Part shown: piece by piece, positions 36,767 to 44,552 of the stretch | Layout: each line of letters begins with the position of its first letter | Numbering within the stretch: the stretch's first letter is position 1 | NCBI GenBank assembly: GCA_023459275.1 | Contig: JAEWVC010000055.1 | Span: 4,359-68,358 of the forward strand | Length of the DNA stretch: 64,000 bases | DNA from: Bacillota bacterium | GTDB lineage: Bacteria > Bacillota > Clostridia > Christensenellales > Aristaeellaceae | Direction of reading: 5' to 3' | Made by a program: the position numbers and the translations under genes | Notes under the pieces: model-generated | The model's input: the letters and a program-made list of their open reading frames with translations, nothing else | Told to the model about the DNA's origin: nothing | Database searches by the model: none

Positions 36767-37258
36767 TCACTTTCTATTATATCGCGCCCAATTGCAAAAT
36801 ACATATCCTCGCATTCCGCCAGCTGGAGCATATGCTGGATATATGCGTCTATACTGCTCCTCTGCGCCCGCAAAGTCTACCTCTGCAAAAATACCTACGT
36901 GTGCGAGATATAACATACCTAATCCAGCTGACCGTGAAAGGCCTTGATTACAATGTATTAGCACCTTTTTCCCATGGGCCAAATTCTCGTCAACAAACTG
37001 TATAGCCGTATCAACAATTGTTGGATGTATCCAATCCGGATTTTCCACATCAACCAGATTCAACATAAGTCGATTGCCGCGACGTGCAAGCAAGTATTCT
37101 GGATGCTCCTTGGGACAGGCTCGTCCGGTATATCCGACTGCTAGACGATGATATGGTTCCTTACAAGCATGTACAATCGCCCATCCGTCTTGCTGCTTCA
37201 CATGCATTTCGTAATCTGACTCACTGCCAATATACAAATTTTTCATGATCTCAACCAT
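36767..37258 (-). CDS. Dual-specificity/tyrosine phosphatase-like protein
   Basis: A 163-aa protein with the cysteine-phosphatase signature HCNQGLSRSAG (C-x5-R) at about residues 102-112 and an upstream Asp-rich segment (LVDVENPDWIHP) that could supply the general acid. Size and layout fit small dual-specificity phosphatases. Such genes also occur on phages and mobile elements. The ATG has GGAGG 7 nt upstream. It is AT-rich like the neighbouring lipoprotein gene. Substrate unknown. Confidence 0.78.
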   Translation of the reverse strand: MVEIMKNLYIGSESDYEMHVKQQDGWAIVHACKEPYHRLAVGYTGRACPKEHPEYLLARRGNRLMLNLVDVENPDWIHPTIVDTAIQFVDENLAHGKKVLIHCNQGLSRSAGLGMLYLAHVGIFAEVDFAGAEEQYRRIYPAYAPAGGMRGYVFCNWARYNRK

Positions 37259-37894
37259 GAAACAACCTCCAAATAAGAATATCCATACGATAATATGGCG
37301 CTTCTACACTTAACTAAATTATAGCAAAAAAGCTGTTATATGTATATTCAATTTCAAACATTTCCTGCAAAAAATATCAAATCTCGGCATTAATTAAATA
37401 GTGTGTGCGAAGCGTGTCATCAATTTTAGACATATATGAGATTCTGAAGCAGAAACGCCGCATGTTGCGGAAAAAGCGAAGTGAAGGCAGCTAGCAAAAA
37501 AAAGCAATGCCAACGGTAGAGCAGAAGTACGACTATTGTGTCAGATAGAATTAGGGGAAGTCACACTTCAATCCTTTCTGGTTCTCTTTCACGCTGAAAG
37601 AGAACATCACCCCATGTCACAGGCCAGTTGCTAGCAACTGACCGAAGTACCGCCCCCTGCCCGCCATCGTGATACACGCCTAGCCTCATCACATCCCCAC
37701 AAAAAAGCGCCCCTGCCGAGAGCGCTTTTATCCTATTCATTCTCCAATCCCTGCCCCTTACTCCTTCTCTCGGACATCAGTTCACCCTGTATATTTCCCC
37801 GCCTGTCCGCGTAATGCCTCCCTTTGAAGGGAGGTGGCGCGGCATAGCCGCGCCGGAAGGAAGTCATAACAGCCATCCTTGCTGATAGCCCTTT
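37259..37894. other. Gene-free stretch with several palindromes and a propeller-gene remnant
   Basis: No intact gene. Seen: GTTCTCTTTCA-CGC-TGAAAGAGAAC near 37582; the loopless palindrome CAGTTGCTAGCAACTG near 37626; an AAAAGCGC...GCGCTTTT hairpin near 37702; and a two-stem element at 37817-37860. Positions 37782-37808 nearly duplicate 37918-37944 and encode on the minus strand the same ending (TGGEIYRV) as the adjacent pseudogene. Confidence 0.6.
37817..37860. repeat. Two-stem intergenic repeat
   Basis: CCTCCCTTTGAAGGGAGG (18-bp palindrome, 37817-37834) followed by GGCGCGGC-ATA-GCCGCGCC and GGAAGG. Resembles a repeat type I know from other gut Clostridia; only one copy is seen here. Confidence 0.65.
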
Positions 37895-38512
37895 TCACTT
37901 CGCCCCGCTTACCCCGCTCACCCTGTATATTTCCCCGCCCGTCCATGTGCTGTTATGAAAAACGATGTACATTTTCCCGTCAAGCCAGAACAGATTTTCC
38001 CGCTCCCCCTGGGAGGCGGTCACGTTAAGCCCGGTCACCGTTTGTTCCCCGGTCTCCTTAATCGTACACCATCAAGCAGTTTTCCTTGTACAGCACAAAA
38101 TGCAGGTATTTTTCGTCCGCCGTCATGCCCTTGTTGGTGTGCCCCGTGGTGCCGTGCTTTCCGGCGCTAAATACCTTTTTCAGGTTATCCGCGGGTACCG
38201 CCGCGTAGTACAAATCCTTCGCGGTCCAGTAGCAGTCCAGGTCCTTATCGTACGCCAGGCAATAGGTGGCCGTGCGCATCAGCGCGCTGCAGGTCTCCTC
38301 CAGCGTGTCCGGGTCCACATACACTATTTTTCTGTCGTTGGGGTCGCAGCAGGCCACCACCAGGCGATTAAGCTTCGGGTTATAGGTGATGTCGTTGGCG
38401 TGCTGCAGCAGCAGCCCGGAAGTTTGAGCCACCTGAACATAAAAAGCCCTACCGCCACAAAAACCGGCTTTTTGCCGAATTTTTTCCCATTTTTACCGCG
38501 CATACGCTTCAT
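37895..38512 (-). pseudogene. Decayed propeller-like secreted protein
   Basis: Minus-strand remnant with at least two frame breaks. A ribosome site (GAAGGAAAC) and ATG at 38512 begin a short basic, signal-anchor-like segment (FGKKPVFVAVGLFMF). After a frame change near 38440 the coding sense continues as NDITYNPKLNRLVVACCDP, KIVYVDPDTLEE and HTNKGMTADEKYLHFVLY. It shifts again near 38060 into EQTVTGLNVTASQGERENLF and ends TGGEIYRVSGVSGAK at 37895. The repeated D-T-L / K-Y-L-H-F pattern is propeller-like, but I cannot name the family. A partial duplicate of the 3' end lies at 37782-37808. Confidence 0.6.
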
Positions 38513-38745
38513 TTTACGTTTCCTTCTCTGGGCTGTCAATCGCCAAAGCGGCATAAAAAGCGCGGCGTCATGGGTGCTGCGCCATTTACTTGCCCGTAAA
38601 CGCCGCCTGCCGGCCTCCGTCCCACTTCCGGGCCCCGCCGCATATGGCAACAATTCCAAGCGGATACTACGGATGCGGGGGGATGCCTTGCTCGTTATTA
38701 CTGATAGGGATACATCCTTCCACAATACGCAAAATGAGGTGCCCC

Positions 38746-40323
38746 ATGAAGAAACTCGCTGTTTGGATCATGGCCTGCGCGCTGCTGCTGGCCGCCATTT
38801 ATGGGCTGGCGGAAAGCAAGCTGCCCTCCGCCACAAGTACGGAAGAAAAACAAACCTTTCAGGCAGAGGATCAGGAGGAAGCCGCCCTGGCCCCGGAATC
38901 CGTCCAATATCCCCCTCTTCAGAAGGGCGACAGCGGAGACGGCGTAAAGGCGCTTCAGTCAAGGCTTACGGAGCTGCAATATTATTTCGGCAAAATCAGC
39001 GGCAATTATTTGGACGGCACCTCAAGCGCCATCGCGTCCTTCCAGAGCAAAAACGGGCTGGAAGTTACCGGCGCCGCGGACAGCCAAACGCAGGAATTGC
39101 TCTTCGATACGGAAAAGGCGCTTGCCAAAAACGCCATCACACAGCCTTCCATAACGCCCGCGCCCTCTGCGGCGCCCACACCAACACCCCCTCCCGTATC
39201 CGCCTCGGAAAGCGTTGATGCGGAAGGGACGCCGGCTCCCGATGTTACCCATCCCCCCTACACCAAGCAGCTGAAAAAAGGCTCCACCGGCGACAGCGTG
39301 GCGCTATTGCACCAGCGGCTTTGGGAACTGGGCTATCTTCCGGAGCCCGACGGTGCCACCTATACCCAGGAAACCAAGGACGCCGTAGCCGCTTTTCAGC
39401 AGAACAACAGCCTCACGTCCGACGGCGTAACGGGAAAAAAGACCTGGAACATGCTCTTTGAAAATGAGGAGGTGCTGGACGCCTCCGCCACGCCCAGGCC
39501 TACCCCCGTGCCCACGCCGGTACCTTACGCCCTTACCGTGGACATTACCAATCAGGTGATCACCGCCTACGGCCTGGATGAAAACGGCCAATACACCAAC
39601 GTCGCCCGGCAAATGATCTGCTCCACCGGCGCCTGGGCTACCCCTACGGGCCTTGGCACCTTCACCCTGGGCGCGGGCCGCTCCCGCTTTCCCCTCTTTC
39701 CCAAGTACGGCTGCTACGTGCAGTATTGGACCCCCATCGCCAACGGCTTTGGCTTCCACTCGGTGATCTACAACACAAAGAACACCATGGACCTGGCGGT
39801 AGGCTCCTACAGCGCGCTGGGCACCCGGGTTTCCCACGGCTGCATCCGCCTGCTGGTGGACGACGCCAAATGGATCTACGAGAACGCGGGAAAGGGCACC
39901 GTGGTCACCATTACCAATAAAATCGCCTCCGACCCGGAATTGACCCAGTCCTTGAAGCCCGCACCTCTGAACTGGAAAAACATGCTGCCCAAGGCTACCC
40001 CCGCCCCCACTCCTCCGCCGCAGAATGACAGCGCCAGCCAGCCCCCCACGCCTTTTAGAAACCTCAGTCGGGGCAAGAAGGGCGAGGATGTATACTGGCT
40101 GCAGATGAAGCTCAAGGAGATGGGTTACTACGCGGGTACCGTCACCGGCGGCTACTACGGCGGCACGCAAAAAGCGGTAAAGGCCTTTCAGAAGGATTCA
40201 GGCCTCACCGCGGACGGCGTCGCGGGTACCAAGACCCAAACCGTGCTCTACCAGGAGGTGCTGCCCACAGCCACGCCCGCACCTTCACCTGCATCCATCC
40301 CCACGCCTGCGCCTGCCCCCTGA
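38746..40323 (+). CDS. L,D-transpeptidase with three peptidoglycan-binding domains
   Basis: Exported cell-wall enzyme (525 aa). It has a signal peptide MKKLAVWIMACALLLAAIYG. PG_binding_1 domains lie at about 58-120 (QKGDSGDGVKALQSRL), 185-245 (KKGSTGDSVALLHQRL) and 440-500 (SRGKKGEDVYWLQMKL). Pro/Thr-rich linkers separate them. The YkuD catalytic domain at about 260-405 carries the active-site motif VSHGCIRLLVDDAKW (His-Gly-Cys-Ile-Arg). It forms 3-3 crosslinks or attaches proteins to peptidoglycan. ATG 38746 has GAGG 6 nt upstream; the longer upstream frame overlaps the pseudogene. Confidence 0.9.
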   Translation: MKKLAVWIMACALLLAAIYGLAESKLPSATSTEEKQTFQAEDQEEAALAPESVQYPPLQKGDSGDGVKALQSRLTELQYYFGKISGNYLDGTSSAIASFQSKNGLEVTGAADSQTQELLFDTEKALAKNAITQPSITPAPSAAPTPTPPPVSASESVDAEGTPAPDVTHPPYTKQLKKGSTGDSVALLHQRLWELGYLPEPDGATYTQETKDAVAAFQQNNSLTSDGVTGKKTWNMLFENEEVLDASATPRPTPVPTPVPYALTVDITNQVITAYGLDENGQYTNVARQMICSTGAWATPTGLGTFTLGAGRSRFPLFPKYGCYVQYWTPIANGFGFHSVIYNTKNTMDLAVGSYSALGTRVSHGCIRLLVDDAKWIYENAGKGTVVTITNKIASDPELTQSLKPAPLNWKNMLPKATPAPTPPPQNDSASQPPTPFRNLSRGKKGEDVYWLQMKLKEMGYYAGTVTGGYYGGTQKAVKAFQKDSGLTADGVAGTKTQTVLYQEVLPTATPAPSPASIPTPAPAP

Positions 40324-40390
40324 CCCCCTGCGTCGCAGCGTCGCAGCCATCCGTACAATAATATCGCACCCATCCGCACAAAACCCGCTC

Positions 40391-40419
40391 TTGCCAGCCG
40401 CCCTTCGTCATGCTATAAT
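40391..40419 (+). promoter_or_regulatory. tRNA-Ser promoter
   Basis: TTGCCA (40391-40396), 17-bp spacer, TATAAT (40414-40419), 12 bp before the mature tRNA 5' end. Confidence 0.85.
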
Positions 40420-40431
40420 TTCTCATTGTTT

Positions 40432-40520
40432 GGAGAAGTATCGAAGTGGTCGCAACGAGCCGCACTCGAAATGCGGTTGTCCGCAAGGGCACGTGGGTTC
40501 GAATCCCACCTTCTCCGCCA
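40432..40520 (+). tRNA. tRNA-Ser (anticodon CGA)
   Basis: An 89-nt class II tRNA including an encoded CCA. The acceptor stem GGAGAAG pairs with CTTCTCC. The anticodon stem CCGCA/TGCGG encloses the loop CTCGAAA, with anticodon CGA at 40467-40469 (reads UCG). A long variable arm and the T-loop GGTTCGAATCC are present. The GC-rich core genome ends here and an AT-rich accessory island begins immediately downstream, typical of a tRNA integration hotspot. Confidence 0.96.
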
Positions 40521-40852
40521 TATATACCGACATTAGTTGGTGCAAAGAAGCTCACCGGTTGCGGTGGGCTTATTTGTTTGCCTGCAAATCTCCCCTGAAA
40601 TACTGGCTTTCGGCGCTTTTCTTGCAGGAATACACGGGTGGGCTCACACACGGCTTTTCGTCGTTGGGACGTGCTCAAAAAAGCGCTTCGCGAGCACTCA
40701 AAAATACACGATCTCCAAAGGTTACCATGTAATGGTGTAATGATGCACCCAAAGCAAAAAAGTGCTGCTTCTGATTTTGCTGGAAGTACCTCATGCATAT
40801 CAAGCGAAATTGTAGTCCACAACCCCTGTACTGTTTGTTTACATAAAGGATC
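40521..40852. other. Gene-free stretch after the tRNA
   Basis: No supported gene and no obvious second copy of the tRNA 3' end. Base composition shifts to AT-rich in this segment; it is the probable island boundary. Confidence 0.5.
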
Positions 40853-40881
40853 TTGCTTTGAACAGTGCAATATCGTATAAT
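40853..40881 (+). promoter_or_regulatory. Promoter of the secreted unknown gene
   Basis: TTGCTT (40853-40858), 17-bp spacer, TATAAT (40876-40881), 44 bp before the start codon at 40926. Confidence 0.7.
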
Positions 40882-40925
40882 ACGTTGATAAATAGTGATG
40901 AGCGAATTGCTGAGAGGACTGCGCG

Positions 40926-41978
40926 ATGATGAAGATAATTTTGACTTTAGTTTTTTTAATATCGTTGCTAATCTGTCCTTTTACAGTATATGCCGAAGGC
41001 GATACGATCGACTTACATGGTTTATCGGTTGCCGAACTCGATGACCTTACGAAGAGAATTAATCTAGAACGCAAAGCAGCACTTGACTTTGATAACGAAA
41101 CCTATGAACTACTGGAAGCAGATTACAATCTACTATTAATGAGTTCTGCATCAAGTGATGCAGAACTGAAACATCCGTTCTGGGGACTAGATAAGAAACG
41201 TGAAAGGTCATGCTATCAGATTTGGGGAGATTGCTCAATCAAGTATGGGGATGGAAGCAAGTTGGAGTTGCCTGAAGCAAGAGTAATTTATTGGTTTGAT
41301 TTTTCAATTTCGGCTTATCGCCATGTAGCGTTTATCACAAAAAGTCAGATTGTATATTTTGATTCGTCGCTCTTATCGTATGTAGAAGAGTACATTGATC
41401 AAGCAATTATTGACAGGTTAGTAAAGTGCGATAGCATATACCCAACTGATGACAAACAGAGAGAACTATTTCTACATGTAGTATATCCTGATTTAACAAT
41501 CAATAGCATAATAACTCAATATGAAGGTAAACCAGTTAGCGAATTGTTGCCGGTTATAGAATCGTTTGGATATGATATAATCCTACTCGATAATGGACAC
41601 GAAGTTAACGATATCGATCCAACTAAGTATTATGTGTATTTTGGAAGTTCAGACGCAAAACGCAAAGAGATACGCATTCCACTATTAAGTGAATACGTTA
41701 TGCTCGAGCTAAATGGTTATGAACAGGTATTGGATCATCGTCTGCCGAGAAATTCAGCAAGAAGATTTGCTGAGAAATATGTTGATGGATTATATGATGA
41801 TGTTAGTTTTGCTGGTTACTACCCGTATGAGGTAATGGTTAGCAATGATAGGTACGACACTTGGCAGTTGTCAGGAAAATGTAAAATCAACGGTGCCGAG
41901 ATGCAGTATAAAATACTTGTTACTGGGCTTGCTGACAATCCTATCATACAAGACATCAAGATCGAACCGATAGAGTGA
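40926..41978 (+). CDS. Secreted protein of unknown function (island)
   Basis: A 350-aa protein with a clear signal peptide (MMKIILTLVFLISLLICPFTVYA). The first mature segment HGLSVAELDDLTKRINLERKA resembles a short helical motif seen at the start of other clostridial secreted unknowns. The rest contains no catalytic motif I recognise. GAGAGGA lies 7-8 nt before the ATG and a good promoter is upstream. Strongly AT-rich codon use; the first gene of the island after tRNA-Ser, monocistronic. Confidence 0.7.
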   Translation: MMKIILTLVFLISLLICPFTVYAEGDTIDLHGLSVAELDDLTKRINLERKAALDFDNETYELLEADYNLLLMSSASSDAELKHPFWGLDKKRERSCYQIWGDCSIKYGDGSKLELPEARVIYWFDFSISAYRHVAFITKSQIVYFDSSLLSYVEEYIDQAIIDRLVKCDSIYPTDDKQRELFLHVVYPDLTINSIITQYEGKPVSELLPVIESFGYDIILLDNGHEVNDIDPTKYYVYFGSSDAKRKEIRIPLLSEYVMLELNGYEQVLDHRLPRNSARRFAEKYVDGLYDDVSFAGYYPYEVMVSNDRYDTWQLSGKCKINGAEMQYKILVTGLADNPIIQDIKIEPIE

Positions 41979-42340
41979 GAAAAAAGGTATGTATTTGTTT
42001 AGCCTGTCCCAACCATTGTGCCTTGAAGCGCTGTCAGCTTACACATATACATGTGGAAAGCAAGGCTTCCGCGAAAAAAGCAAAAGAAATTTCTGCACAG
42101 TAGACGCCCACCAACGTTTTTTCAGGGAGTAGCGGGAATATGGTCATTGGCGTGATTAAAACGCGCTAAACGGGCATTTGGGGACATGTCGCGGTATTCC
42201 TAAGAAGCAATAACCCGACGCTGTATGCCGGGCTGATAGTCTGCCAGAAGCCGTTTCGTCAGTGAGCATCGTGATCGTCCATCCTTAGGTCTATTACTAG
42301 TCAATACGCCTCCGCCGCTTCCTTGAATTAGTGGCCGTAG
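41979..42340. other. Gene-free stretch with a dispersed repeat
   Basis: About 360 bp without a supported gene. CCTTGAAGCGCTGTCAGCTTACACAT at 42021-42046 is nearly repeated at 44484-44509, so the two zinc-ribbon genes and the next unknown are bracketed by direct repeats, possibly insertion or recombination scars. Confidence 0.5.
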
Positions 42341-43033
42341 TTACCATTGTCCGCAGTTGTTTGCTCCATAGGTCGCTTCGGAACTAGTAAAGCCACTATA
42401 CTCTAGCTGATCTTTCAGCTTAGATTTTGTCCAATTCGATGAAGACTTGATATAAGACTTAGCTTTCTTTACTGCTTGTTCATACCAATCTGCGCCGCAA
42501 AGATCAACTCCATATTTTGCTTGACTTGAGGTAAAGCCGCTATACTCTAGTTGCTCAAGCAAGCCCGTATACGAAAAGGCTGATGAGCTGAGATATGACT
42601 TTGCTTTTTTTAAGGCTTGTGCATTCCAATCAGCACCACAATTATCTGCTGCATATGTGGATTCGTAGGGTGAGAAACCGCTGTACTCTAATTGATCCAC
42701 AAGGCCTGTATAGGAAAATGCTGAGGAATTTAGGTATGACTCGGCTTTAGCAAGCGCACCAGCCGTCCCAATACGGGGGACAGAATAGTATGTGCTATAT
42801 CCTTTAGATGTATAGATTGTTGAATTCCTTGTGTCACTATATTTCCAAAATGATATTAACATGACAATTGTAATGAACAGAATGACAACAAGCATAATAT
42901 ACAGCAGATTCTTCTTGCTGATTTTCGTTACGCTTACTGATGGTGTTAGAACTAAATTATAACCACACTTAGGGCATGTTGATGCACGAATAGATATTCT
43001 TGCTCTGCAACTTGGGCATTCTACCAAAGCCAC
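42341..43033 (-). CDS. Zinc-ribbon membrane protein with three Ltp-like repeats
   Basis: A 230-aa protein. An N-terminal zinc ribbon (CPSC...CPKCGY, residues 6-24) is followed by one transmembrane helix (about 43-63). Three repeats follow (about 92-135, 140-183, 187-228) of the form A-x-x-Y-L-x-S-x-x-F-S-Y-T-G-L-x-x-Q-L-E-Y-S-G-F, the helical module of Ltp-like proteins. Ltp of a Streptococcus phage is a superinfection-exclusion lipoprotein; a similar role here is inferred. The GTG start has AGGAGG 9 nt upstream and lies 3 nt after the neighbouring zinc-ribbon gene, so the two are cotranscribed. Confidence 0.78.
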   Translation of the reverse strand: MALVECPSCRARISIRASTCPKCGYNLVLTPSVSVTKISKKNLLYIMLVVILFITIVMLISFWKYSDTRNSTIYTSKGYSTYYSVPRIGTAGALAKAESYLNSSAFSYTGLVDQLEYSGFSPYESTYAADNCGADWNAQALKKAKSYLSSSAFSYTGLLEQLEYSGFTSSQAKYGVDLCGADWYEQAVKKAKSYIKSSSNWTKSKLKDQLEYSGFTSSEATYGANNCGQW

Positions 43034-43036
43034 ATG

Positions 43037-43510
43037 TCACTTCCTCCTATGGCGCTGAACAAACGCAGCCATAATAAATAATAAGACTCCGGATGCCCCA
43101 AATGCGATTGCCGCTATTCGGTACTTCCATATCTCTTTCATATCATCATTAGCCATATCTTGGTAGCGATTCGCAATATCTTGATATGAGCTCTTGAAAA
43201 AGCCATATGAGTACGATGCAGCAGTAGCTGTATTTTCAGCATAACCTTGCATGCACTCTGAGTAATGCTCTTTATAGAACTTATAGTTACTATCGTTAAT
43301 CATGCAAAAGCATTTGTATATACAAAAGCAAGCGACAAGGCACATAACAACAGCAACAATTCTTCGCATCGTCTTTCTGTTGGAGTGTGTTCCGTTTACA
43401 CCATTTGTGCTTGTCATCACTACAGGACAACCACATTCCGGACACGATATAGCCCCTTCTTCAAGTTCCGTTCCACAATCTGGGCATTTACCAATCAGTT
43501 GCTTAATCAT
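43037..43510 (-). CDS. Zinc-ribbon membrane protein, unknown
   Basis: A 157-aa protein with an N-terminal zinc ribbon (CPDC...CPECGCP), a transmembrane helix (about 48-68), a central extracytoplasmic segment with Tyr/Ala-rich helices, a second transmembrane helix (about 130-150) and a basic C-terminus. AGAAGG lies 7 nt before the ATG. It is the first gene of a two-gene unit with the Ltp-like protein; both share the zinc-ribbon-plus-helix N-terminus. Function unknown. Confidence 0.65.
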   Translation of the reverse strand: MIKQLIGKCPDCGTELEEGAISCPECGCPVVMTSTNGVNGTHSNRKTMRRIVAVVMCLVACFCIYKCFCMINDSNYKFYKEHYSECMQGYAENTATAASYSYGFFKSSYQDIANRYQDMANDDMKEIWKYRIAAIAFGASGVLLFIMAAFVQRHRRK

Positions 43511-43951
43511 TTTTGTACCTTCTGAGAAATGTGGCTTTCATTCTTTAGTTTGCCGTCGCGCTTTACCGCACCCATGCGTGCTAGTGGAGCCTGTCCCAAG
43601 CGCCGTGGAATTTGGCGAAGAAGCTACGAGGGCGTGAAGTCTCTGAACGCCTTGTTATGCCGATTCGAGTATAGTCCAGTTACCTGATTATGTCAATCTT
43701 GCGAGAACGTTTTGTAGAAGGAAATTGTCTGAAGCTCATGATTCGCAGGAAACCACACTCGGCTTTAAGGAATCAGGCAGTGTATCGAAGAGTCACCCCG
43801 CCATTTTGAGAGTTGCACACACGATGGATAATCCCATACACACGGAGCTAGCGGATTCCATCGCGTTGGTCGAAGACAGCGTTTGGCGGAGAAGCCTCGT
43901 TAGCAAAAGGCAGCGAAATTCCTCTCTTGTCCATTAGGGCGAAGACACTCG
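43511..43951. other. Gene-free stretch upstream of the zinc-ribbon pair
   Basis: About 440 bp. A plus-strand frame at 43725-43937 has no family resemblance or convincing ribosome site, so I do not call it. Should contain the promoter of the zinc-ribbon pair; none is clear-cut. Confidence 0.4.
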
Positions 43952-43990
43952 CACAACAAAAATCCGGCCAAGCGCCGAATTTTTGTTGTG
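43952..43990 (-). terminator. Terminator of the 44-kb unknown gene
   Basis: CACAACAAAAAT / ATTTTTGTTGTG stem with an inner CGG/CCG pairing, starting 6 nt after the stop codon on the minus strand; the T-run lies in the descending arm. Confidence 0.75.
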
Positions 43991-43995
43991 ATGGC

Positions 43996-44451
43996 TTATT
44001 TGTCCGCAGTTTCCGTGGTTGATGCACTCCTCTTCCCCTTGCCCTTGCGCGTGGGCATCTTGGCTGGTTCGTTATCCTCGGGTTGCGTCACAGCCCCTGC
44101 CGTGGCTTTCGTGGCCTCCGGAATGGCTTCCGTGGTCTCCTGCTCGTCAGTGGCATGTTCATCCTCCGCCGCCGGTGCCGCTTCCTGCGACTGCGCTTCT
44201 TGGGCCAAGGGCTTCCGCGTTCTCCGCTCCCGCGCATGGGGGAATTCCTCAGGCAGTACGCCCGGCTCAAACAAAATCTTGAATGTGATAGAACCATTCA
44301 GCGGTACGTCGAATTTGAAGTCCTTATACTCCAGCTTCTTGAGCTCGTCAGGAATCTCAATGTTCTTGTACCGCTTGATCTCCTTGCCCTCCACCAGCAG
44401 GCATACCGGAACCGCATCTCTCAGTTTCGCCGTGAGCTTGCCCATTTCCAT
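43996..44451 (-). CDS. Small island protein with low-complexity acidic tail
   Basis: A 151-aa protein not recognised. The first 80 residues (KRYKNIEIPDELKKLEYKDF, then KFDVPLNGSITFKILFEPG) look folded and beta-rich. Residues 80-151 are Ala/Glu/Thr-rich and end in a basic stretch (RKGKGKRSA), probably disordered. GGAGG lies 8 nt before the ATG. GC content is higher than in the flanking AT-rich genes, so it may have a separate origin. Downstream of the reverse transcriptase on the same strand. Confidence 0.6.
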   Translation of the reverse strand: MEMGKLTAKLRDAVPVCLLVEGKEIKRYKNIEIPDELKKLEYKDFKFDVPLNGSITFKILFEPGVLPEEFPHARERRTRKPLAQEAQSQEAAPAAEDEHATDEQETTEAIPEATKATAGAVTQPEDNEPAKMPTRKGKGKRSASTTETADK

Positions 44452-44552
44452 TTTTCGTTCCTCCGTTAATTGTTGTAGGCTGTACCTTGAAGCACTGTCA
44501 GCTTACACATTCACGGGCGGAAAGAAAGCCTTAACTGAGAAGAAATTTTTCA

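Noticed and set aside
40432..40520. att site duplication of the tRNA-Ser 3' end within the window
   Set aside because: No second copy of the T-arm/acceptor sequence was found downstream to 64 kb by eye.
43725..43937. 70-codon plus-strand frame
   Set aside because: No ribosome site, no recognisable domain, and it lies where promoter sequence for the opposite genes is expected.
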